This document shows, in pieces, positions 1-6,706 of a stretch of DNA of 13,815 nt. The stretch comes from an uncultured Bacilli bacterium (lineage in GTDB: Bacteria; Bacillota_I; Bacilli_A; RF39; UBA660), in assembly GCA_947598425.1 (NCBI GenBank), contig CANQFH010000020.1, forward strand, positions 1 through 13,815, read 5' to 3'. A program made the position numbers and the translations under genes. Each line of letters starts with the position of its first letter. Positions within the stretch are counted from its first letter, which is position 1. The notes below the pieces were generated by a model. The model was not told the DNA's origin, made no database searches, and saw nothing but the letters and a program-made list of their open reading frames with translations.

Positions 1-26
1 CATATTTATTATATTATATTTCTTTC

Positions 27-74
27 AAAATAAAAAGACTGTTTTTCAAAATCTTTCGACTTTGTCAACAGTCT
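27..74 (-). terminator. Intrinsic terminator of htpG
   Basis: An 8-bp perfect stem is formed by 36-43 (AGACTGTT) and 67-74 (AACAGTCT). On the minus strand it is followed at once by a T-rich stretch (CTTTTTATTTTG). The loop holds a second tiny dyad, GAC-TTT-GTC (58-66). It lies just downstream of the htpG stop codon and has the right polarity to end the htpG message. Seen in sequence; termination is inferred. Confidence 0.75.
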
Positions 75-75
75 G

Positions 76-99
76 AAGCCTTTAGGGCTTTATTTTTTT
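76..99 (+). terminator. Short plus-strand terminator, convergent with htpG
   Basis: The stem AAGCC (76-80) / GGCTT (86-90), with loop TTTAG, is followed on the plus strand by TATTTTTTT (91-99). It would end a plus-strand transcript entering from left of the window and touches the htpG stop codon (90-92). The stem has only 5 bp, so efficiency is doubtful. On the minus strand no T-run follows it, so it is not the htpG terminator. Confidence 0.45.
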
Positions 100-1910
100 A
101 CTAAAATATCACAAATTATATTAGATATTTCACTTGGATTATCTATTGATAACCCTTCAATTAAACGAGCTTGGGCATATAATACTTTACTATATTGTTT
201 TAATGCTTCTTTATCGTTTTTATATAATTCTTGTAATTTTTTTGCAATTGGATGATGAGCATTTATTTCTAACACTTTTTGAGCATTGATCTCTTCTTGG
301 CTAGGTATAGCATTTAAAGCTTTTTCCATTTCGACAGATATTTCACCAATTGTAGATAAACATACGGGATGATTATTTAATCTACTAGTAAACTTAACAT
401 CACTAATATTTAATTCTTGCTTCATTAGTTCTAATAAATCTTTAGAATCAGTATTTAGTTTATTTAATTCTTCTTTATCACTTTCAGTATCAATATCTAT
501 ATTATCAGAGCAAACATTTTTAAATTCCTTTTCTTCAAATTTACCCATTATCTTAAATACAAATTCATCTAAATAATTAGTACATAATAATATATCTTTA
601 TCTTTAGCTACTAAAGATTCAACTTGAGGTAATAATTTTAATTTATCAATATCTTCGCCACAAGCATAATAAATATTTTTTTCTTCTTTATTATTATCAA
701 TATATTCCTTTAAAGTAACTAACTTATCTTCTTTAGAAGAGTAGAACATTAATAAATCTTGTAACTTATCTTTATTCATTCCATAACTAGTATAAATACC
801 AGCTTTTATTTGTAATCCAAAAGCTTCCCAAAATTTTATATAATCTGCTCTTTTTTCATTTAACATATTTATTAATTCGTTCTTAATATGTTTTTCAATG
901 TTATTAGCAATAGCAGTTAATACTTTGTTTTGTTGTAGTGTTTCTCTCGAAATATTTAATGATAATAATGATGAATCAACTACTCCTTTAACAAAGCTAA
1001 AGTAATCAGGTACTAAATCGGAACATTTTTCCATGATTAAGACTCCATTTGAATATAGTTGTAATCCTTTTTCATATTCTTTAGTATAGTAATCATAACT
1101 AGCATGTGATGGAATATAAACTAATGAATTATATTCAAGAGTACCTTCAGCTTTAGTATGAATATAAGTTAAAGGTTTTTCATAATCAAAGAATTTATCA
1201 GAATAAAAAGTATTATATTCTTCGGCACTAATATCTTTTTTATTTCTGCTCCATATTGGTACTAAACTATTAATAGTAGTTAATTTATTATCACTATCAT
1301 TCATTTTGATTGGATAAGTTATATAATCTGAATATTTTTTAATAATTCTTTTTATTTCATAATCATCTAAGTAACAATCATAATCTTCCCCATCTTTAAT
1401 AGTTAAAATAATATCAGTTCCATAGCTATCTTTATTACTTTTACCTACTGTATATCCTTCAATACCTGATGATACCCAAGAATAAGCTTCATCACTATCA
1501 AAAGCCTTAGATATTACTTCAACTTTACTAGCAACCATAAAGGCGGAATAAAAACCTACTCCAAACTCTCCAATAATATCAATATTTTCTTTCTTTTCAT
1601 TTTCATTTTTAAAGTCTGAAGATCCACTTTTAGCAATAGTTCCCAAATTGGTTTCTAATTCTTCCTTAGTCATTCCAATACCATTATCTGATATTGTTAA
1701 AGATCTTTCATCTTTATTAATTTTAACTATAATGGCAAAATCTTTTTTCTTAACTTTAATCTTTTTATCAGTTAATGACTTATAATGTAATTTATCTATT
1801 GCATCCGAAGCATTAGAAATAATCTCTCTTAAAAATATTTCTTTGTTGGTGTAAATAGAATTAATCATTAAGTTCATTAATTTTTTTGATTCTGCTTTAA
1901 ATTCTTTCAT
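90..1910 (-). CDS. htpG: HtpG, Hsp90-family molecular chaperone
   Basis: Cytosolic ATP-dependent chaperone that works as a homodimer on late folding intermediates. From the chosen start it is 606 aa, close to the usual bacterial length. The N-terminal GHKL ATPase domain shows the N-box (R28-E29 to D36, with catalytic-type E29 and N33), the DNGIGM nucleotide loop (75-80), GEFGVGF lid glycines (114-120) and YGTDI (163-167). The middle domain carries the conserved Arg of NISRE (R322). A C-terminal dimerisation domain follows, without a eukaryotic MEEVD tail. An in-frame ATG four codons upstream (1920-1922) gives 610 aa, but the Shine-Dalgarno AAGGAG abuts that ATG with no spacer. The ATG at 1908-1910 is therefore preferred, although its 12-nt spacing is long. 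The gene is monocistronic, stops with TAA, has its own terminator, and is probably HrcA-regulated through the CIRCE element upstream. Confidence 0.97.
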   Translation of the reverse strand: MKEFKAESKKLMNLMINSIYTNKEIFLREIISNASDAIDKLHYKSLTDKKIKVKKKDFAIIVKINKDERSLTISDNGIGMTKEELETNLGTIAKSGSSDFKNENEKKENIDIIGEFGVGFYSAFMVASKVEVISKAFDSDEAYSWVSSGIEGYTVGKSNKDSYGTDIILTIKDGEDYDCYLDDYEIKRIIKKYSDYITYPIKMNDSDNKLTTINSLVPIWSRNKKDISAEEYNTFYSDKFFDYEKPLTYIHTKAEGTLEYNSLVYIPSHASYDYYTKEYEKGLQLYSNGVLIMEKCSDLVPDYFSFVKGVVDSSLLSLNISRETLQQNKVLTAIANNIEKHIKNELINMLNEKRADYIKFWEAFGLQIKAGIYTSYGMNKDKLQDLLMFYSSKEDKLVTLKEYIDNNKEEKNIYYACGEDIDKLKLLPQVESLVAKDKDILLCTNYLDEFVFKIMGKFEEKEFKNVCSDNIDIDTESDKEELNKLNTDSKDLLELMKQELNISDVKFTSRLNNHPVCLSTIGEISVEMEKALNAIPSQEEINAQKVLEINAHHPIAKKLQELYKNDKEALKQYSKVLYAQARLIEGLSIDNPSEISNIICDILVKK

Positions 1911-1922
1911 CTTAATTTGCAT

Positions 1923-1928
1923 CTCCTT
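1923..1928 (-). promoter_or_regulatory. Shine-Dalgarno of htpG (decides the start)
   Basis: AAGGAG on the minus strand. It touches the upstream candidate ATG (1920-1922) directly and stands 12 nt before the second ATG (1908-1910), so only the second start is sterically plausible. Its last two bases overlap the CIRCE element. Confidence 0.7.
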
Positions 1929-1953
1929 AGCACTCTAAATATTTGACTGCTAA
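1927..1953 (-). promoter_or_regulatory. CIRCE operator (HrcA binding site) of htpG
   Basis: The plus strand reads TTAGCACTC-N9-GACTGCTAA, against the CIRCE consensus TTAGCACTC-N9-GAGTGCTAA: 17 of 18 arm positions match and the spacer is exactly 9. The one mismatch is at 1947. The element starts at about the predicted htpG transcription start (near 1951) and runs into the Shine-Dalgarno sequence, the usual location for HrcA repression. HrcA is the class I heat-shock repressor of Bacillota; its gene is not in this window. Confidence 0.93.
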
Positions 1954-1957
1954 AATA

Positions 1958-1986
1958 ATTATAGTATTGCCTTTAAAAATTGTCAA
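1958..1986 (-). promoter_or_regulatory. Sigma-A promoter of htpG
   Basis: On the minus strand, -35 TTGACA (1981-1986) and -10 TATAAT (1958-1963) are separated by exactly 17 nt. Both hexamers match the consensus perfectly. The predicted start is near 1951, inside the CIRCE element. This implies strong vegetative transcription held down by a repressor rather than an alternative sigma factor. Confidence 0.92.
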
Positions 1987-1988
1987 TA

Positions 1989-2006
1989 AATTTATGAACA
2001 TAAATT
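1989..2006. repeat. Perfect 8-bp inverted repeat between divergent promoters
   Basis: AATTTATG-AA-CATAAATT: two perfect 8-bp arms around a 2-nt centre, directly behind the htpG -35 box (1981-1986) and upstream of the nuclease -10 (2041-2046). Placement and symmetry fit a dimeric regulator's operator. In such AT-rich DNA a chance dyad cannot be excluded, and no regulator gene is visible nearby. Confidence 0.4.
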
Positions 2007-2015
2007 AAAGAATTA

Positions 2016-2046
2016 TTAGTAACTAAATAAAAATATATGTTATAAT
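2016..2046 (+). promoter_or_regulatory. Extended -10 promoter of the nuclease gene
   Basis: TGtTATAAT (2038-2046) is a perfect extended -10. The best -35 candidate, TTAGTA (2016-2021), is weak and 19 nt away, as extended -10 promoters tolerate. The predicted start falls at about 2051-2055, only about 10 nt before the preferred start codon at 2063. Confidence 0.65.
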
Positions 2047-2062
2047 GATTAAGGGTAGCATT

Positions 2063-2791
2063 ATGAGTAGAAAAAAGAAAAATAATACTAGTATTATATT
2101 AACATTAATAGTTATTGTATTAGTAGCAATCTATTATAATTTTGAAAGTGAAATCAAAGAATTTATATATAGTTATGCTTATCCGAAGGTATCTTATAAC
2201 TTAGGGGATATACCTGAGTATAGCGAAGAAGGCTTTGTTTATATTAATAATAATGAACCTTTTTTTAAGGAAGAAGAAATTAATACTAATAGTTATGAAA
2301 AATATAGTGACTTAGATATTTTAGGAAGAGCAGGAGTGGCGATAGCCAATATTTCTAAAGAGTTAATGCCCACTAAAGAAAGAGAATCAATTGGAATGAT
2401 TAAACCTAGTGGTTGGCATACTGTTAGATATGATGGTATAGTTGAAGGTAATTATTTATATAATAGATGTCATTTAATTGGTTATCAATTAACTGGAGAA
2501 AATGCTAATCCTCAAAATTTAATTACCTGTACGAGACAAGTTAATAATGGAATTATGAAAAAATATGAAGATATGGTCGCAGATTATCTTAAAGATACCA
2601 ATAATCATGTATTATATCGAGTTACTCCCATATATGAAGATACTAATTTAGTTGCTAGTGGGATTGAAATGGAAGCTTTATCGGTTGAAGATAATGGTAA
2701 AAGAATAAAATTTAATATTTATATCTATAATATTCAAGATCAAATAGAGATTGATTATAAAACTGGAGATAGTAAATTAAAGGATAGTTAG
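2063..2791 (+). CDS. Membrane-anchored DNA/RNA non-specific endonuclease
   Basis: A 242-aa protein resembling the DNA/RNA non-specific endonuclease family (EndA-type, beta-beta-alpha metal fold). A basic N-terminus (SRKKKNN) and one hydrophobic helix at about 11-25 suggest a signal anchor, with the catalytic domain outside the membrane. The catalytic motif is NRCHLIG (134-140): H137 is the expected general base, with Asn-Cys in place of the classic Asp-Gly of DRGH. N152 and N161 have the same 9-residue separation as the two conserved asparagines in EndA, and N161 is the likely metal ligand. Start choice: an in-frame ATG at 2045 lies inside the -10 box, whereas ATG 2063 has AAGGG (2051-2055) 7 nt upstream. 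Likely roles are nucleotide salvage from external nucleic acid or DNA uptake; the sequence cannot tell which. It is a single-gene unit, divergent from htpG, stopping with TAG. Confidence 0.87.
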   Translation: MSRKKKNNTSIILTLIVIVLVAIYYNFESEIKEFIYSYAYPKVSYNLGDIPEYSEEGFVYINNNEPFFKEEEINTNSYEKYSDLDILGRAGVAIANISKELMPTKERESIGMIKPSGWHTVRYDGIVEGNYLYNRCHLIGYQLTGENANPQNLITCTRQVNNGIMKKYEDMVADYLKDTNNHVLYRVTPIYEDTNLVASGIEMEALSVEDNGKRIKFNIYIYNIQDQIEIDYKTGDSKLKDS

Positions 2792-2820
2792 AAGAACTTA
2801 AAAGTTCTTTTAAATTTTCA
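2792..2820 (+). terminator. Intrinsic terminator of the nuclease gene
   Basis: AAGAACTT (2792-2799) pairs perfectly with AAGTTCTT (2802-2809), followed by TTTAAATTTT. The hairpin begins one base after the TAG stop codon. The tail is interrupted by AAA, so termination may be partial. Confidence 0.65.
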
Positions 2821-2868
2821 TATAAATATCACAATTATATTATAAAATAGAGGAATGTTTGAAAATTA

Positions 2869-2897
2869 TTGAAATATATATTAATTATTGATAAAAT
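2869..2897 (+). promoter_or_regulatory. Promoter of the ABC exporter operon
   Basis: -35 TTGAAA (2869-2874), a 17-nt spacer, and -10 TAAAAT (2892-2897) with an extended TG at 2889-2890. The predicted start is near 2904, leaving a leader of about 17 nt that is mostly Shine-Dalgarno. A second TTGAAA copy lies exactly 10 nt upstream (2859-2864). A 13-base dyad, TTGAT-AAA-ATCAA (2888-2900), covers the -10 box and could be an operator. Confidence 0.65.
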
Positions 2898-2920
2898 CAA
2901 ATGTTAAAGGAGTGAATAAG

Positions 2921-4681
2921 ATGTTTAAATTACTTAAAAGAATGAGTAAAAAACAATTAATTTATGCATTAATTTGTGTTTTATTTGTTTCTGTCAATGT
3001 TTATTTAGAGTTAAAAATACCGGATTATATGTCCAAAATAACAATATTAGTTCAAACACCAGGTAGCACAATGGCTAGTATTTTAAAACAAGGTGGCTAT
3101 ATGTTACTTTGTGCTTTTGGTAGTTTAATAGCGTCTTTTATTGTGGGATATTTTGCAGCTCAAGTGGCGGCTTATTTTGGTAAAATTACTAGGAGTGCGG
3201 TATTTAAAAAAGTCGGCAGTTTTGGGATGGAAGAAATTAAAGAATTTTCTACAAGTAGCCTTATTACTAGAACTACTAATGATGTAACTCAAGTGCAAAT
3301 GCTTATAGGTATGGGATTACAAGCAATTATTAAAGCTCCCATTATGGCAACTTGGGCTATTATTAAAATAATGGGTAAAAATATGGTTTGGAGTATGGCT
3401 ACTTTAGTTGCAGTAATAATATTATTAATTACGATTGCTATTTTAATGATTGTAGTTTTTCCTAAATTTAAACTAGTTCAAAAATTAACAGATAATTTAA
3501 ATAGAATTACTAGAGAAAACTTAACAGGTATAAGAGTTATAAGAGCTTTTAATGCTGAAGATTATCAACAAAAGAAATTTGAAAATGCTAATGAAAAATT
3601 AAAGAATTTACAATTATTTAATCAAAGAGTAATGGGTATTTTATCACCAATTATGTCTTTAGTTATGTCAGGATTATCATTATCAATATATGTTATTGGA
3701 GCAATCTTAATAAATAAAGCTAATATGTTAGATAAATTAAATTTATTTGGAGATATGGTAGTATTTTCATCTTATGCAATGCAAGTGTTAATGTCATTTA
3801 TGTTATTAATTATGATTTTTGTGATGTATCCAAGAGCTCAAGTATCTGCTAGAAGAATTTTAGAAGTATTAGATAAAGAAGAATCTATTAAAGATGGTAA
3901 TGTTACTAAAGGAAAAGAAGTAGGAACTGTAGAATTTAAACATGTTTCTTTTAAATATCCGGATGCTGAAGAGTATATGTTAAAAGATATTTCTTTTAAA
4001 GTTAATAAGGGAGAAACTGTTGCGTTTATTGGATCAACTGGAAGTGGTAAATCAACTTTAATTAATTTAGTGCCAAGATTTTATGATGTTACTGAAGGAG
4101 AAGTCTTAGTAGATGGTGTCAATGTTAAAGATTATAAGTTAGAATCTTTAAATAATATTTTAGGATATGTTTCTCAAAAAGCAGTTATTTTTAGAGGTAC
4201 AGTTAAAGAAAATGTTACTTTTGGAGACAGTGATAATACTATTAGTGATAATAAAATAAATGAAGCCATTAAAGTAGCTCAAGGAGAAGATTTTGTTTCT
4301 AAAATGGGTGGTATTAATGCTGAAACTAGTCAAAGTGGTACTAATTTATCTGGTGGCCAAAAACAAAGATTATCCATAGCAAGAGCTATAGCTAAAAATC
4401 CCGAAATATATATATTTGATGATTCTTTTAGTGCTCTTGATTATAAAACAGATTTTATTTTAAGAAAAGAATTAAAAAAATATACAAAAGACGCTACTAA
4501 TTTAATAGTGGCTCAAAGAATTGGAACTATTAAAGATGCTGATAAAATACTAGTATTAGAAGATGGTATTTGTGTGGGAATGGGTAGTCATAAAGAATTA
4601 TTAAAAAATTGTAAAGTTTATAAAGAGATTGCCTTATCGCAACTTAGTACCAGTGAGTTAGAAGGTGATTTAAATGCATAA
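2921..4681 (+). CDS. ABC exporter half-transporter with degenerate ATP site
   Basis: A 586-aa half-transporter: a six-helix membrane domain (about 13-310) followed by an ATPase domain. Motifs are Walker A GSTGSGKS (371-378), Q-loop Q419, an intact signature LSGGQ (476-480) and Walker B IYIFDD (496-501). The catalytic Glu is replaced by Asp (D501), and the switch His by Gln in AQRIGT (Q532). These two changes are typical of the non-catalytic partner in heterodimeric multidrug exporters such as TM287/288, LmrCD and BmrCD. The start at 2921 has AAAGGAG (2906-2912) 8 nt upstream. A longer reading from TTG 2888 would begin before the predicted transcription start. The last 8 bases overlap the next gene, its partner. 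Substrate unknown; drug or lipid efflux is inferred. Confidence 0.93.
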   Translation: MFKLLKRMSKKQLIYALICVLFVSVNVYLELKIPDYMSKITILVQTPGSTMASILKQGGYMLLCAFGSLIASFIVGYFAAQVAAYFGKITRSAVFKKVGSFGMEEIKEFSTSSLITRTTNDVTQVQMLIGMGLQAIIKAPIMATWAIIKIMGKNMVWSMATLVAVIILLITIAILMIVVFPKFKLVQKLTDNLNRITRENLTGIRVIRAFNAEDYQQKKFENANEKLKNLQLFNQRVMGILSPIMSLVMSGLSLSIYVIGAILINKANMLDKLNLFGDMVVFSSYAMQVLMSFMLLIMIFVMYPRAQVSARRILEVLDKEESIKDGNVTKGKEVGTVEFKHVSFKYPDAEEYMLKDISFKVNKGETVAFIGSTGSGKSTLINLVPRFYDVTEGEVLVDGVNVKDYKLESLNNILGYVSQKAVIFRGTVKENVTFGDSDNTISDNKINEAIKVAQGEDFVSKMGGINAETSQSGTNLSGGQKQRLSIARAIAKNPEIYIFDDSFSALDYKTDFILRKELKKYTKDATNLIVAQRIGTIKDADKILVLEDGICVGMGSHKELLKNCKVYKEIALSQLSTSELEGDLNA

Positions 4682-6464
4682 TAGAAGAGGAATGAATAAT
4701 GGTAAAGCTAAAGACTTTAAAAAGTCAATCAAGAGTTTAATTAGTTATTGTAAACCATATTTAATACCTATTTTAGTGGCGGTATCTTTAGCGATGACGT
4801 CATCAATCTTATCTATAATTGGTCCTGATAAGTTAAGAGATATTACGAATGTTATAACTGATGGTATTTTAACAGGAATAAATATGGGTGAAGTTAAAAA
4901 AATAGCGAGTATACTTATAATTATTTATTTAATCAGTGCTGTATTTGGTTATATAGAACAATTTATTATGGCTACAGTTACTAATCGTTTTTCAAAGCAA
5001 TTGAGAAAAGAAATAACTGAGAAGATTAATAATATGCCTTTAAAGTATTTTGATAAAAATAGTTATGGTGATATTTTATCTCGGGTTACTAATGATGTCG
5101 ATACCTTAAGTATGACTTTAAATCAAAGCTTAGGTGATTTAGTTAGTGCGATAACTTTACTTATTGGTTCAGTTGTGATGATGATTATTACTAATGGTAT
5201 TATGGCCATAACTGCGATTCTTTCAAGTATAATAGGATTTGTTTTTATGATTGCAGTTATTAGCAAAAGTCAAAAGTATTTTGAACGATTACAAAATGGT
5301 ATTGGAGAATTAAATGGACATATTGAAGAAATGTATGCTGGACATAATGTTGTAAGAGTATATAATGCAGTAGATGATGCCAATAAAGAATTTGATCGAA
5401 TTAATGATGAAATATTTAATAATGTTAGATTAGGACAATTTTTATCAGGATTAATGCATCCTTTTATGGGATTTATTGGTAATTTTGGTTATGTATGTGT
5501 TTGTATAGTCGGGGCCATTTTAACAATGAATAATGTGATTGACTTTGGAGTTATCGTTGCTTTTATGTTATATATCAGATTATTTACTCAACCTTTATCG
5601 CAAATTGCTCAATCATTTTCAAGTCTACAATCTTGTGCCGCTGCTAGTGAAAGAGTATTTGAATTTTTAGACGAAGAAGAGATGCCTAGTGAAGTAAATG
5701 CCACTAAAGTATTAGATAAAAAGAAAGTCAAGGGAGCAATTGAATTTGATCATGTTCGCTTTGGTTATGATGAAGATAAAGTAATTATAAAAGACTTTAA
5801 TGTTAAAGTTAATCCTGGAGAAAAGGTAGCCATAGTAGGACCTACCGGAGCTGGTAAAACGACAATGGTTAATTTATTAATGAAATTTTATGATATTAAA
5901 GATGGTGATATTAAGATAGATGGTGTTTCTACTAAAGAATTGACTCGAGAAAATATTCATGATTTATTTATAATGGTTTTACAAGATACATGGGTATTTG
6001 AAGGATCAATTAAAGAGAATATTAGATATAATAAAGATAAAGTAGATGATAAAAAAATAGAAGAAGTATGTAAAATAGTGGGATTAAACCATTTTATTAA
6101 GTCATTACCTAATGGTTATGATACTATACTTTCTGATAATGAAACCTTATCTTCTGGGCAAAAACAATTATTGACAATAGCAAGAGGTATGATTGAAGAT
6201 GCTCCGTTCTTAATTTTAGATGAAGCTACTAGTAGTGTGGATACTAGAACCGAGGAATTAGTCCAAAAAGCAATGGATAAATTAACTGAAGGAAGAACAT
6301 CATTTATAATTGCTCATAGATTATCAACAATTAAGAATGCCGATTTAATATTAATGATGCAAGAAGGCAATATAGTAGAGCAAGGTACACATGAAGAGTT
6401 ATTAAAACTTAATGGTAAATATGCTGAATTATATAATAGCCAATTTGAAAAATTAGAAGGTTAG
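4674..6464 (+). CDS. ABC exporter half-transporter with canonical catalytic site
   Basis: A 596-aa half-transporter with a short polar N-terminus, six predicted membrane helices (from about 29 to 310) and a C-terminal ATPase. Motifs are Walker A GPTGAGKT (389-396), Q-loop Q437, Walker B LILDE with catalytic E517, and switch H548 in AHRLST. The signature is LSSGQ (492-496), with Ser for the usual Gly. In a head-to-tail dimer its Walker A/B, E517 and H548 face the partner's intact LSGGQ, forming the working site. Its altered signature faces the partner's degenerate site. The start at 4674 overlaps the upstream gene by 8 bases and has AAGGTGA (4662-4668) just before it, suggesting translational coupling. 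The alternative ATG 4692 has GAGGA too close (1 nt). It stops with TAG inside a terminator stem. Confidence 0.93.
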   Translation: MHNRRGMNNGKAKDFKKSIKSLISYCKPYLIPILVAVSLAMTSSILSIIGPDKLRDITNVITDGILTGINMGEVKKIASILIIIYLISAVFGYIEQFIMATVTNRFSKQLRKEITEKINNMPLKYFDKNSYGDILSRVTNDVDTLSMTLNQSLGDLVSAITLLIGSVVMMIITNGIMAITAILSSIIGFVFMIAVISKSQKYFERLQNGIGELNGHIEEMYAGHNVVRVYNAVDDANKEFDRINDEIFNNVRLGQFLSGLMHPFMGFIGNFGYVCVCIVGAILTMNNVIDFGVIVAFMLYIRLFTQPLSQIAQSFSSLQSCAAASERVFEFLDEEEMPSEVNATKVLDKKKVKGAIEFDHVRFGYDEDKVIIKDFNVKVNPGEKVAIVGPTGAGKTTMVNLLMKFYDIKDGDIKIDGVSTKELTRENIHDLFIMVLQDTWVFEGSIKENIRYNKDKVDDKKIEEVCKIVGLNHFIKSLPNGYDTILSDNETLSSGQKQLLTIARGMIEDAPFLILDEATSSVDTRTEELVQKAMDKLTEGRTSFIIAHRLSTIKNADLILMMQEGNIVEQGTHEELLKLNGKYAELYNSQFEKLEG

Positions 6465-6476
6465 GCCTTCTTTTTA
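6455..6476 (+). terminator. Intrinsic terminator of the ABC operon
   Basis: AGAAGG (6455-6460) pairs with CCTTCT (6466-6471) across a 5-nt loop, followed by a T-run (6471-6475). The stop codon TAG (6462-6464) lies in the loop, so the hairpin overlaps the end of the coding sequence. It separates the ABC operon from the restriction-modification genes. Confidence 0.8.
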
Positions 6477-6496
6477 TATTAAATAGTAAAAAGTAG

Positions 6497-6525
6497 TTGA
6501 TTAAATAGCAAACATATGTTATTAT
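6497..6525 (+). promoter_or_regulatory. Candidate promoter of the mod-res(-recG) unit
   Basis: -35 TTGATT (6497-6502), a 17-nt spacer, and extended -10 TGtTATTAT (6517-6525). A perfect 10-base palindrome, AACATATGTT (6511-6520), overlaps the spacer and the first base of the -10 box. The predicted start near 6532 gives a leader of about 175 nt. Weaker alternatives nearer the gene are TGaTAAAAT (6606-6614) and TATAAT (6614-6619), both without a good -35. Confidence 0.5.
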
Positions 6526-6706
6526 GTAATTGCGATTGCAAATAATCACTTAAGTATATAAAAATATAAATTAAATAAGAATACTACCACATAAATTATT
6601 ATTTGTGATAAAATATAATTGTAATGTTTTTAATTCTATTTAATTAAAAAATTAATTGATTCTGAGCTAAATAAAAAATGCAGTATAAGTGTTAAAGGAG
6701 TTAATA

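Noticed and set aside
2045..2062. Six extra N-terminal codons on the nuclease gene
   Set aside because: The upstream ATG lies within the -10 box and has no ribosome binding site; ATG 2063 has AAGGG at good spacing.
2888..2920. TTG-initiated extension of the first ABC gene
   Set aside because: It overlaps the predicted -10 region, and AAAGGAG is ideally placed for ATG 2921.
6629..6660. AT-rich inverted repeat (TTAATT/AATTAA) in the mod leader
   Set aside because: It is low-complexity A/T sequence where such dyads arise by chance, with no G/C pairs to stabilise a hairpin.
6678..6695. Five-codon upstream reading frame ending in the mod ribosome binding site
   Set aside because: It has no Shine-Dalgarno of its own, and so short a frame is expected by chance in AT-rich DNA.
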